This document shows positions 1 through 6,847 of a stretch of DNA of 12,003 nt, piece after piece. Every line of letters starts with the position of its first letter. The stretch's first letter is position 1. The DNA is from an uncultured Bacilli bacterium (lineage in GTDB: Bacteria > Bacillota_I > Bacilli_A > RF39 > UBA660). The position numbers and the translations under genes are program-made. Location of the stretch: contig CAKOKF010000030.1 in assembly GCA_934090775.1 (NCBI GenBank), forward strand, positions 1 through 12,003, in the 5' to 3' direction. Under the pieces are notes generated by a model. The model did not search any database, had not been told where the DNA came from, and saw only the letters and a program-made list of their open reading frames with translations.

Positions 1-60
1 CCTGCTATTATCTTAGTTTTATTTATATTATTAATTATCATAGTTGGAGCTTTTATTTAA
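1..60 (+). CDS. C-terminal end of a tiny transmembrane protein, YjcZ-like (partial)
   Basis: The window opens inside a reading frame that ends with TAA at 58-60. The 19 visible residues, PAIILVLFILLIIIVGAFI, are almost purely hydrophobic and would span the membrane once. The pattern of a small residue, then I-x-L-V-L-F-I-L-L-I-I-x-V-G-A, closely follows the conserved tail of the YjcZ/tiny-TM family of Bacilli, which are sporulation-associated proteins of about 25-50 residues. The start lies outside the window, so the glycine-rich head typical of that family cannot be checked. The ribosome site of the next small gene overlaps this stop codon, so the two are probably co-transcribed. The membrane nature is clear; the family name is a judgement from memory on a short piece. 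Confidence 0.6.
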   Translation, partial: PAIILVLFILLIIIVGAFI

Positions 61-69
61 GGTGATATT

Positions 70-186
70 ATGGAAAAGTGTGTAAAAAAGGATGCTTGTC
101 CTAATAAAACTAACCAAAACTACTTATTTATAATAGTTCTTTATATCTTACTTGCTATTATATTATCTAGTTTTATCTTTTATTAA
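70..186 (+). CDS. 38-residue single-pass membrane protein
   Basis: ATG at 70 is preceded by a near-perfect ribosome site (AAGGTGAT at 59-66), so this short frame is very probably translated. The product has a polar, cysteine-bearing head (MEKCVKKDACPNKTNQ, Cys4 and Cys10) followed by one hydrophobic segment, residues 18-38, that runs to the C terminus (NYLFIIVLYILLAIILSSFI). The membrane segment has the same F-I-I-V-L-x-I-L-L-x-I-I rhythm as the end of the preceding protein, so the two may be diverged relatives. The gene starts 9 bases after the upstream stop and ends inside a terminator, making it the last gene of an operon. The two cysteines could bind metal or form a disulfide, but nothing shows this. 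No specific function can be assigned. Confidence 0.65.
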   Translation: MEKCVKKDACPNKTNQNYLFIIVLYILLAIILSSFIFY

Positions 187-206
187 AAGGGGAAAACCCT
201 TTTTTT
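185..206 (+). terminator. Rho-independent terminator after the small membrane proteins
   Basis: A seven-base-pair stem (AAAAGGG at 185-191 with CCCTTTT at 197-203) closes a GAAAA loop and runs straight into a T-rich tract. It overlaps the TAA stop of the 38-residue gene and separates this operon from ftsK. Confidence 0.85.
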
Positions 207-232
207 CTAATGCTTTTTTTTGATATTTATAT

Positions 233-238
233 TATAAT
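233..238 (+). promoter_or_regulatory. Probable -10 element of the ftsK promoter
   Basis: A perfect TATAAT lies 31 bases before the ftsK start, just after the preceding terminator. The matching -35 at about 210-216 is poor (ATGCTT/TGCTTT), so the promoter may be weak or helped by the T-rich tract upstream. The ribosome site of ftsK (AGTAGGG at 254-260) is also weaker than others in the window. Confidence 0.55.
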
Positions 239-268
239 GGAATTAGTTAAGAAAGTAGGGCGTGTATT

Positions 269-2554
269 ATGGCAAAAAAGAAAAGACGTAAAAATAGTGA
301 TGATAAGGCTAAAGGTTATAGTGTTGAACTTACTGGACTTATTATTGTATTAATAGGCATTATTGGTTTTGGCTTTGGAATAGTTGGCGCCATGATAAAA
401 AAGTTTGCCATCTTCTTAGTTGGTGAATTTTGGTTTGCTTTACTTATCCTCTTAATAGTAATAGGAATTTTAATGTTATTTAGACGTAATTTACCTAACT
501 TTAAATCAGCTAAATGGACAGGTATATTTATCTTACTAGCAGTAACTTTAGTTCTTGCTCATGCTACATTTATTAAAACCAATTATACTTTTGCTAGTGT
601 TCTTAATGCAACTAAAGATAATTATATGGAACGAATTGCTACCATTAACGGAACCGGTCCTATTTTATCAAGTGGTCAAAGTTCTATTAGTGTTGGTGGT
701 GGCGCTGTTGGAGCCTTGCTAGCTGGTGGTCTCGTTCAGTTATTCGGCTATATTGGCACTATGATAGTTATAGCTATTTGTGCAATATTTGGTATTGTTT
801 TATTCTTTGATATTAATTTAGCGGAAGTTTTTACTACTATAAAAGATCATATTGTTAATACTTTCTTTGATAGTGATGATGAGGATGAAGAAGACGAAAA
901 TGATGAGAATAAACCATTAGAAGAAGTACCAATTACAAAATCAACTCCCCAAGTTCCAGAAGCTGATAATAAGGTTGTTATTACCAGTGTTGATGAATTA
1001 AAACAACATACAGCGGTTGAACAACCAAGAGAGATTCCCGTTACAACTGGTGAAACTATTAGTTCGAATGAACCCCAAGAAGATAAACTAGTTTTTGTTA
1101 ATGATAATTATCGTTTACCCGATATTAATAAAATTTTAGATCCTATTAAAAAAGATAATAAGACTAATTCGACCGAATTTATTCGTAGTAATAAAAATAT
1201 TTTAGAAAGAGTCTTAAAAGAATTTGGAATTGAAGGTAAAGTAGTAGAAATTCATATGGGACCAGCTGTTACGCAGTATGAAGTCCATATTCCTGCTGGT
1301 ACTAAATTAAGTCGAATTGTTTCACTAGATAAAGAAATCGCCCTTGGCATGGCCGCTAAATCAGTTAAAATAGAAGCCCCAATTCCAGGAAAAAATACGG
1401 TTGGTATCGAAATCCCTAATCCTGTTATTTCTTCCGTTCAAATTAAAGAAGTTATGGCAAATATTCCACCTAATCAGTTAAAAGCTAAGATTTTAGTATC
1501 GTTAGGTAAAGATATCATGGGACGTGTGCAAACAGCCGATATTTCTAAAATGCCTCACCTTTTAGTAGCGGGTTCTACTGGTTCTGGTAAATCCGTTTGC
1601 ATTAACTCATTCATCGCTAGTATTTTAATGCGTTATCGTCCTGATGAAGTTAAATTAATGATGGTTGATCCTAAGAAAGTTGAACTTTCTAACTATAATG
1701 GCGTCCCTCATCTATTATGTCCCGTTGTAACTGATCCTAAAAAAGCCTCTCTTGCTTTACAAAGGATTGTTGAAGAAATGGAACATAGGTATGATTTATT
1801 CGAAGAAAATGGCGTTAAAAACATTTCGGGTTATAATGAAATGATAGATAAATATAATGAAGATAATCCTGATGATAAAAAGAAGCATATGACTTATATC
1901 GTTGTTATTATCGATGAGTTAGCCGACCTTATGATGGTTGCCTCTAAAGAAGTAGAAGATTCCATTATGCGTATTACCCAAATGGCTCGTGCCGCTGGTA
2001 TTCATTTAATTGTTGCAACACAAAGACCATCAACTGACGTTATTACCGGTGTTGTCAAAGCTAATATTCCGTCCCGTATATCTTTTGCCGTATCAAGTCA
2101 AATTGACTCCCGTACTATTTTAGATTGTTCAGGAGCTGAAAAACTACTTGGAAAAGGTGATATGTTATATCTACCAATGGGGGAAAATGCTCCAATTCGT
2201 ATCCAAGGATGCTTCATATCCGATGACGAAATTAGAAGATTAATTGAATATGTTTGCTCTCAACAACAAGCTAACTATGATACAAGGATAACTGCTCCTA
2301 AAGAAGAAGATCATAATCCTGTATCCGGTGAAAAAGAAGATTATGAAGATCCTTTATATAATGAAATCGTCGAATTTGCCATTAATACCGGTAAAATTTC
2401 CGCTTCCTTATTACAAAGAAGATTTAGATTAGGTTATAATCGTGCTGCTCGTTGTATTGATCTTTTAGAAGAACGAGGCATTATTGGGCCTGCTAACGGC
2501 TCCAAACCACGAGAAGTTTTGGTTAAATTAGAACAAAAAGGAACGGATGATTAA
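269..2554 (+). CDS. ftsK: DNA translocase FtsK/SpoIIIE
   Basis: This is a membrane-anchored, ATP-driven double-stranded DNA pump that moves chromosome ends across the closing division septum. The 761-residue length is close to Bacillus SpoIIIE. Four hydrophobic segments at about residues 20-42, 53-71, 82-100 and 148-180 form the membrane anchor. A short, strongly acidic linker follows (residues 201-220, DSDDEDEEDENDEN). The alpha domain is at about 283-385. The RecA-like motor has Walker A GSTGSGKS at 435-442, Walker B IVVIIDEL with Asp549-Glu550, and the conserved ATQRPSTDVITG at 583-594. The C-terminal winged-helix gamma domain (about 692-755, with RRFRLGYNRAARCIDLLEERG) reads the polar KOPS/SRS motifs. 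All catalytic residues seen are intact. Start is the ATG at 269. The family is certain; FtsK, SpoIIIE and SftA roles cannot be separated from sequence alone, although the membrane segments exclude soluble SftA. Confidence 0.98.
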   Translation: MAKKKRRKNSDDKAKGYSVELTGLIIVLIGIIGFGFGIVGAMIKKFAIFLVGEFWFALLILLIVIGILMLFRRNLPNFKSAKWTGIFILLAVTLVLAHATFIKTNYTFASVLNATKDNYMERIATINGTGPILSSGQSSISVGGGAVGALLAGGLVQLFGYIGTMIVIAICAIFGIVLFFDINLAEVFTTIKDHIVNTFFDSDDEDEEDENDENKPLEEVPITKSTPQVPEADNKVVITSVDELKQHTAVEQPREIPVTTGETISSNEPQEDKLVFVNDNYRLPDINKILDPIKKDNKTNSTEFIRSNKNILERVLKEFGIEGKVVEIHMGPAVTQYEVHIPAGTKLSRIVSLDKEIALGMAAKSVKIEAPIPGKNTVGIEIPNPVISSVQIKEVMANIPPNQLKAKILVSLGKDIMGRVQTADISKMPHLLVAGSTGSGKSVCINSFIASILMRYRPDEVKLMMVDPKKVELSNYNGVPHLLCPVVTDPKKASLALQRIVEEMEHRYDLFEENGVKNISGYNEMIDKYNEDNPDDKKKHMTYIVVIIDELADLMMVASKEVEDSIMRITQMARAAGIHLIVATQRPSTDVITGVVKANIPSRISFAVSSQIDSRTILDCSGAEKLLGKGDMLYLPMGENAPIRIQGCFISDDEIRRLIEYVCSQQQANYDTRITAPKEEDHNPVSGEKEDYEDPLYNEIVEFAINTGKISASLLQRRFRLGYNRAARCIDLLEERGIIGPANGSKPREVLVKLEQKGTDD

Positions 2555-2559
2555 ATCTC

Positions 2560-3036
2560 CTGAAAATTATTAAACAACAACTAACCAAAGATATTTTAAA
2601 AAATGTTCGTAAAATTGATAAAGATTTTTATCATAGTAATAAATTAACTTTAGAATGGTACTTAGAGCGTTATAAACCATATCACCATGGTTACTTTCTA
2701 TATAACAATGATCAATTAGTTGGTTATGTAATAACCGTACTCGTAACAAAAAATCTTTATGATACTTTGATAAATGGCGTTTTAATAGATGATATTGATA
2801 TAAATCCTAAAATGTTTATTGAAGAATCTAACTATCATTATTTAGTATCCATAGTACTAAAAAAGAAATATCGTCATCAAGTTTATGCTAAAGCCATGTT
2901 TAAAAAATTAATGGAAGAAAACTTACCACACCTTTGCAGTATGACTGTATCACAAGAAGGCTATTTACTAGCTTGCCAATTCTTAAAAGAAACATATAGA
3001 GTTAATGAAAAAATTGCAATCTTTCAAAACATTTAA
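2560..3036 (+). CDS. GNAT-like N-acetyltransferase, start unclear and possibly frameshifted
   Basis: The open frame runs from 2551 to the TAA at 3034, about 160 codons, and looks like a small GNAT fold: an N-terminal helix with DKDFY, a beta segment (YFLYNNDQLVGYVITV), then DDIDINPKMF, then the acetyl-CoA strand-helix (YLVSIVLKKKYRHQVYAKAM) and a C-terminal SQEGYLLACQFL. It has no ATG, GTG or TTG before TTG 2767, which would remove the first third of the domain. The start is placed at CTG 2560 only as a compromise. An ATG at 2547-2549, overlapping the ftsK stop and behind AAAGGAACGG, sits one frame off and stops after eight codons, so one base too many near 2553-2565 would explain everything. 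The acetyl-CoA motif R-x-x-G-x-A also reads R-H-Q-V-Y-A, with Val (GTT, 2881-2883) for the key Gly. It follows ftsK with no terminator between. It may be decaying. Confidence 0.65.
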   Translation: MKIIKQQLTKDILKNVRKIDKDFYHSNKLTLEWYLERYKPYHHGYFLYNNDQLVGYVITVLVTKNLYDTLINGVLIDDIDINPKMFIEESNYHYLVSIVLKKKYRHQVYAKAMFKKLMEENLPHLCSMTVSQEGYLLACQFLKETYRVNEKIAIFQNI

Positions 3037-3071
3037 ATGTTAATAGAAAGTATAATATAACTTATTAGTTT

Positions 3072-3096
3072 GAGGATGATTAATTCATCCTTTTAT
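3072..3096 (+). terminator. Rho-independent terminator of the ftsK unit
   Basis: AGGATGA at 3073-3079 pairs with TCATCCT at 3085-3091 around a TTAAT loop, followed by TTTTATT. It lies 36 bases after the acetyltransferase stop. Confidence 0.85.
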
Positions 3097-3150
3097 TGTG
3101 TCATAAAATATAAATAGTTTGAAAAGTTGTCATAAATCTACTAAAAGCGG

Positions 3151-3179
3151 TTGCTAAAAAATGGAAAATATAATAAAAT
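3151..3179 (+). promoter_or_regulatory. Probable promoter of the lysine-rich membrane protein gene
   Basis: TTGCTA at 3151-3156 and TAAAAT at 3174-3179 are 17 bases apart. An overlapping perfect TATAAT at 3169-3174 has no good -35 at the right distance, so which -10 is used is uncertain. The position between a terminator and a gene start supports a promoter here. Confidence 0.5.
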
Positions 3180-3206
3180 AATCTATACGGAAGAGTGGGG
3201 ATTAGA

Positions 3207-4517
3207 ATGCCATCAACAAAGAAGAAAACAAAAGCTAAAAAGTCAGCAACAGCTAAAGGCGTAAAGAAAAATACTAAAAAAGTAACTACTAAATCGCAAG
3301 CTAAAAAAACAACTAAGACAAATATTAAAAAAGTATTGGAAAAAACAACACCTAAGAAAAAAGTAAATGTTAAAAAATCTAAAGAAACACATATTAAAGA
3401 AAAAGATACTAAAACGCCAATCATAGAATCACATATTGAATTACCAAAAACTAAAGAACAAGTTAAAAGAGAAGAAGAAACTAGACAATTAGAATTAAAA
3501 AAAGCCCTAGAAGATAAGTTGGATCTAGAAGAAAAATTAGAAAAAACAGCAACCATTAATCTTCCTAAAAATAGTAAGACTAAAAAGAAAAGTAATGCTA
3601 AAAATATTGCTCGTAATAAGAAAAATGAATTTATTAAAAAATTGAAAAAATTACAACGAAAAATAAAAATTTATGGTATTCAAAGTGTTATTCCTAAAAA
3701 GTATTTTATTAGCAGTTTAGTACTACTACTTCTAATTTTTATTTCAATTATGAGTATCAATCTTATTAAACCAACGGTTGAAAAAATAAACCTAGATAGT
3801 ATTTCAAATGAAATAGATCAATTAAAAGTTTTAAAATACGATATATCTAATACTAATGATATAATTGATGCTAGTGATGCATATAACAAAGCAAATAGTA
3901 AAGTTGATTTAAAACAGTATTACGAGTATGATTTTGATGAATTTTATTTAAAAAGAAGTTGGATTGATGATTTTCGTATTTTCTATAATGAAAAAAGTAA
4001 ACAATTATTTATGGTTTTCAAACCCTTAGAAGACAATGCTAATAATATAATGGAAAGTATTGAAAAGTTTCTCAAAACTAAAAAAATCAATGCTGCAAAA
4101 GAAGAGTATGATGGATATATATTCTATATTAGCAGTAAAGATGATACAAAAGTTATAAGCAAGATTAAGCAAAATCAAGTAAAAGCTTTTGATTATTTAA
4201 AAGAATTAAATAAAGAAGATATTAAAGAAGAATATGGTATTGATAGTTCTCTTTACAAAGACTATAAAGTTAAAACGACAATGGTAGTAAAAAATTATGT
4301 AACAGAATATTTAATTTTTTACCCTAAAAATCAAAAATGTGCTAAAGAAATTGAAAATATAATGAATAAATATTATGAAACCAAAGAAGAAAAGTGGCAA
4401 TCGAATGAAGAAAATTTAAAGCTACTCCAAAATAGATATGTTGGTAATTATAATGGTTACTTAATTTATGTTGTCTCTAAAGATAATGATTTAGTTATTC
4501 AATTATTAAAAAAATAG
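3207..4517 (+). CDS. Single-pass membrane protein with lysine-rich cytoplasmic tail and tandem DUF4358-like external domains
   Basis: I prefer ATG 3207 (436 residues) because GTGGGG at 3195-3200 serves as its ribosome site; the frame could also begin at GTG 3195. The first 56 residues contain 22 lysines and only one acidic residue, mixed with Ala/Thr/Ser as in histone H1-like tails (TKKKTKAKKSATAKGVKKN). A charged helical stretch with coiled-coil character follows (about 85-115), then a second basic patch to residue 160. One membrane segment lies at about 167-187 (FISSLVLLLLIFISIMSINL). The positive-inside rule puts the tail in the cytoplasm and about 245 residues outside. The external part looks like two copies of one unit, about 243-320 and 343-436, each with a helix, an IFY or FYP strand, an N-terminal helix pair and a closing GYxxY(V/I)SSKD or VSKDND strand. 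The second copy fits the pattern of the Bacillota domain DUF4358. The function is unknown. It is a one-gene unit. Confidence 0.8.
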   Translation: MPSTKKKTKAKKSATAKGVKKNTKKVTTKSQAKKTTKTNIKKVLEKTTPKKKVNVKKSKETHIKEKDTKTPIIESHIELPKTKEQVKREEETRQLELKKALEDKLDLEEKLEKTATINLPKNSKTKKKSNAKNIARNKKNEFIKKLKKLQRKIKIYGIQSVIPKKYFISSLVLLLLIFISIMSINLIKPTVEKINLDSISNEIDQLKVLKYDISNTNDIIDASDAYNKANSKVDLKQYYEYDFDEFYLKRSWIDDFRIFYNEKSKQLFMVFKPLEDNANNIMESIEKFLKTKKINAAKEEYDGYIFYISSKDDTKVISKIKQNQVKAFDYLKELNKEDIKEEYGIDSSLYKDYKVKTTMVVKNYVTEYLIFYPKNQKCAKEIENIMNKYYETKEEKWQSNEENLKLLQNRYVGNYNGYLIYVVSKDNDLVIQLLKK

Positions 4518-4566
4518 AAGTATAATTTATTGTTTTATAAATAAGAAACAAGATTATACTTTTTTA
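4518..4566 (+). terminator. Rho-independent terminator with long loop
   Basis: AAGTATAAT at 4518-4526 is perfectly complementary to ATTATACTT at 4553-4561, which continues into a run of T. The 26-base loop is longer than usual and contains a possible inner TTATT/AATAA pairing. It begins immediately after the TAG stop. Confidence 0.75.
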
Positions 4567-4590
4567 TTTGCCTGCTGTAAACAAAAAAGA

Positions 4591-4618
4591 TTGACAATTA
4601 GAAAAAAAGTGCTATACT
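4591..4618 (+). promoter_or_regulatory. Strong sigma-A promoter of the unassigned two-gene operon
   Basis: A perfect -35 TTGACA (4591-4596) is followed after 16 bases by TATACT (4613-4618) with the extended -10 TG at 4610-4611. This is the closest to consensus in the window. Transcription would start near 4625, leaving a leader of about 90 bases before the first gene. Confidence 0.85.
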
Positions 4619-4660
4619 AAACAACCTATAAAGAAGGGGATATTTTTTAATATTCAAATA

Positions 4661-4711
4661 ATGAAATTTATAAGAGAAAAAAATTATAAAATTTCCAAAA
4701 GAAAGAGGTAA
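4661..4711 (+). CDS. Possible 16-residue basic leader peptide
   Basis: In the leader of the two-gene operon there is a short frame, MKFIREKNYKISKRKR, ending 5 bases before the next ATG. Seven of 16 residues are Lys or Arg. The ribosome-site-like AAGAAGGGGA at 4631-4640 is about 20 bases upstream, too far for this ATG, so translation is doubtful. The last codons (AAG AGG) double as the ribosome site of the following gene. It may be chance in AT-rich DNA. Confidence 0.2.
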   Translation: MKFIREKNYKISKRKR

Positions 4712-4716
4712 AAAAG

Positions 4717-5568
4717 ATGAATAATTTATACAAATTACTTAAAGAAGAGATAAGTAAAACCCAAAAAGTAAAAGAAAAACTTTGTGAAAAAATAACAAAG
4801 CAAGATGATGATAAAGATCTTGCTTGGATGGATAAAAGCTATAGTAATTTAATATCTTTAATTATTTTTAGTTTAAATGATAGAATAAGCATTCTAGCAA
4901 ATATGATAAAAGAATTAGATGAATATAAGAGATTATTAACTGATCAAAATATGGCAACTTATAATCTTCCTAATAATACTTTGAATAAATTGCGTAGTTT
5001 TCCAAGACGTAATGTAACTGAGGGACTTCAAAAAATAAACAGTGATTTCTTTATTAAAATTACATCATATCTTAAAAAATGTGAATTTACGCCATTATTA
5101 AATACAAAAGAATTTAAAAAAGTTTTTGCTTTTGTTGATTTAAATGAAGACGAAATAAAGTGTTTTATTGCCCAAAATAATTTAGACATGTTAAACTATA
5201 TCAGTACTTACATTGATTCTATTTTAGAATTTAGCCAAGCATCAAACCGTGTTTTAAGTTCAAATGAGATATTTGCTGATCAATTATTATTTTCACAAAG
5301 ATTAGTAAGTGGCGCTACGGTTAAAGATTTTTATCTTCCTTGTAAAGTTCAAGAAGAAATAAATGCTTTAACTAATAAAAATTTAAGCTCTAAAGAATTA
5401 GTTGATATTTGTAAAGATGGCAAGTTTGATAAAAAATGTAAAGGGGCTCTTGAAGATAAAAGAATATTTGAAGAAGCTTTATCAGCCAAGTTACAAAGAA
5501 CTTTACACAACCCAACATTTTTAGAAAGAGTTTACAATGGATTATTTAAACGTTCTAATGTTAGATAA
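4717..5568 (+). CDS. Unassigned helical soluble protein, first gene of a two-gene operon
   Basis: ATG 4717 follows a good ribosome site (AAAGAGGT at 4702-4709). The 283-residue product has no signal peptide and no membrane segment, is rich in Lys, Glu, Leu and Asn, and should be mostly helical and cytoplasmic. It has six scattered cysteines (23, 122, 149, 209, 232, 241), with the last two bracketing a basic stretch (CKDGKFDKKCKG), but the spacing is not a standard zinc or iron-sulfur motif. I recognise no family, catalytic motif or nucleotide-binding loop. The end overlaps the next gene by 32 bases, which points to translational coupling and a shared role with the similarly sized partner. Base composition is more AT-rich than ftsK or nifJ, and the protein is likely lineage-specific. 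The frame, the promoter and the ribosome site make it a real gene with high confidence; the function is unknown. Confidence 0.85.
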   Translation: MNNLYKLLKEEISKTQKVKEKLCEKITKQDDDKDLAWMDKSYSNLISLIIFSLNDRISILANMIKELDEYKRLLTDQNMATYNLPNNTLNKLRSFPRRNVTEGLQKINSDFFIKITSYLKKCEFTPLLNTKEFKKVFAFVDLNEDEIKCFIAQNNLDMLNYISTYIDSILEFSQASNRVLSSNEIFADQLLFSQRLVSGATVKDFYLPCKVQEEINALTNKNLSSKELVDICKDGKFDKKCKGALEDKRIFEEALSAKLQRTLHNPTFLERVYNGLFKRSNVR

Positions 5569-6376
5569 TAATGCTTGTCTTATCGATATAATCGGTATGT
5601 ATAAAGCATTATTAGAAAAGTATAAAAGAGAAGTAAACCAAGGAAATAGAAATATAGAATCTATTAACGAATTAAATTTTGCTTTTCTTCTAGCTTGTAC
5701 TAATAATAATCAAAATCCGTTAGTTAAAGCTAAAAATAATTATCTTCTTAATAATAAAATTATAATTCTACCAATAAAATATCTAGAAGCCATTAGAAAA
5801 TTTTCTAATCAAACCGATACTGGTCTAGGTGTATGTTTTAATTATATAATTACGTTATTAAAAGAGCATCTAAATCATATCTATCACTTAATAAATCAAG
5901 TTAGAAGAGCAAAAGATAAAAAAGAATTAGAAAAAAGTATATTAGAATTTAATTCACTTAATTGGGTAGAGAGTTTTAAAGATAATATACTTACTTATAT
6001 TCAAAAAAATTTAATGCCTGGTCTTGCCTTTACAAGAGAGGTTATAGGCTTTAGGTATGATTTAACTAGGATAAAATATGAAGTAGAATTAATTGATTTT
6101 TTAACAAGTAATATTAACTTTTTTCAAAAATTAGAAATAGCTAACCAAACCTTGATAACAAATATTTTATATAATAATAATAGAAACAACTTATCCTATG
6201 AAGATGCAATGATATTAAGTAATTGTATGACTAAAAAGATCATAGAAGATGTAATCTCTAATAAACTAAAAATTAGTGATTTAGTATGCCAATATACTAC
6301 AAGTAAAATAGAAATGGAAGAAAAACAATTAATTAGAGAATTAGGATTTCATGAAGGACCAAATAATGGTAAATAG
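5537..6376 (+). CDS. Unassigned helical soluble protein, second gene of a two-gene operon
   Basis: The start is ATG 5537, inside the end of the upstream gene, with AGAAAGAG at 5523-5530 as ribosome site; an in-frame ATG at 5558 (residue 8) is the alternative. The 279-residue product has no signal peptide or clear membrane segment. It is helix-rich, with heptad-like stretches at about 101-140 and 175-205, and many Asn, Ile, Leu and Lys residues. I recognise no family. It shares with its partner the near-equal length and an LP-x(3)-L-x(2)-[IL]-R-x-F stretch (here LPIKYLEAIRKF at 78-89; in the partner LPNNTLNKLRSF at 84-95), so the two could be old tandem duplicates, but overall similarity is weak by eye. 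A terminator directly overlaps the stop, so the operon ends here. The product probably acts with the upstream protein in the cytoplasm; the activity is unknown. Confidence 0.82.
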   Translation: MDYLNVLMLDNNACLIDIIGMYKALLEKYKREVNQGNRNIESINELNFAFLLACTNNNQNPLVKAKNNYLLNNKIIILPIKYLEAIRKFSNQTDTGLGVCFNYIITLLKEHLNHIYHLINQVRRAKDKKELEKSILEFNSLNWVESFKDNILTYIQKNLMPGLAFTREVIGFRYDLTRIKYEVELIDFLTSNINFFQKLEIANQTLITNILYNNNRNNLSYEDAMILSNCMTKKIIEDVISNKLKISDLVCQYTTSKIEMEEKQLIRELGFHEGPNNGK

Positions 6377-6399
6377 ACTTTTAATAGAGTCTATTTTTC
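6371..6399 (+). terminator. Rho-independent terminator of the two-gene operon
   Basis: AAATAGACT at 6371-6379 pairs with AGTCTATTT at 6388-6396 around an eight-base loop, with a T-run. The stem includes the TAG stop codon. Confidence 0.85.
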
Positions 6400-6400
6400 A

Positions 6401-6429
6401 TTGTCAAAATAAATTATTTAGTTTATAAT
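6401..6429 (+). promoter_or_regulatory. Sigma-A promoter of the Asn-rich membrane protein gene
   Basis: TTGTCA at 6401-6406 and a perfect TATAAT at 6424-6429 are separated by 17 bases. The gene starts 28 bases downstream behind AAGAGGT (6444-6450). Confidence 0.85.
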
Positions 6430-6457
6430 TAAATTAAGATAAGAAGAGGTTAAAGTT

Positions 6458-6847
6458 ATGAATAATAATATTAATAGTAACACCAATAATGCTAATAATT
6501 TAAATAATATAAATCAAAATTCAGTTAATATTCCTAATAATAATAGTATCAATACTACTAGTAATATAGCTAGTACTAACATACCTAATAATATTAATAT
6601 ACCAAATAATACTAATGTAGCAAATGGCCCAGTAGTTACTTCTAATAACAGTACTCAAGCTAATATTCCTGCAAATAATTCTTCTACTAATAATCAAGTA
6701 AACTTAGTAAATAGTAATATCTTTAATCAAAACCCTAATATAAATATTAATCCTAATAATGCTTCCTTATCAAATGAAGCTACTAAAACTATTAGCAGCC
6801 CTAATCAAACAATTAATAATTCTAATCCAATAACCAATCCTAGTAAT
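6458..6847 (+). repeat. AAT-rich low-complexity coding tract
   Basis: The DNA for the Asn-rich tail is an irregular run of AAT/AAC codons with short recurring pieces such as AATATTCCTAATAATA. It is not a perfect tandem repeat, but it is prone to slippage and to length variation between strains. Confidence 0.6.

Noticed and set aside
2767..3036. Taking TTG 2767 as the true start of the acetyltransferase
   Set aside because: The same frame is open and protein-like for more than 200 bases upstream, including the first strands of the GNAT fold, and there is no ribosome site before 2767.
3195..3206. GTG 3195 as start of the lysine-rich protein
   Set aside because: Those bases (GTGGGG) fit better as the ribosome site for ATG 3207, six bases further on; GTG itself has its only purine-rich site too close.
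3101..3556. Reverse-strand open frame of 151 codons
   Set aside because: It is the mirror of the lysine-rich coding region: AAA and AAG codons read backwards give Phe and Leu. It has no ribosome site and includes a terminator-promoter region.
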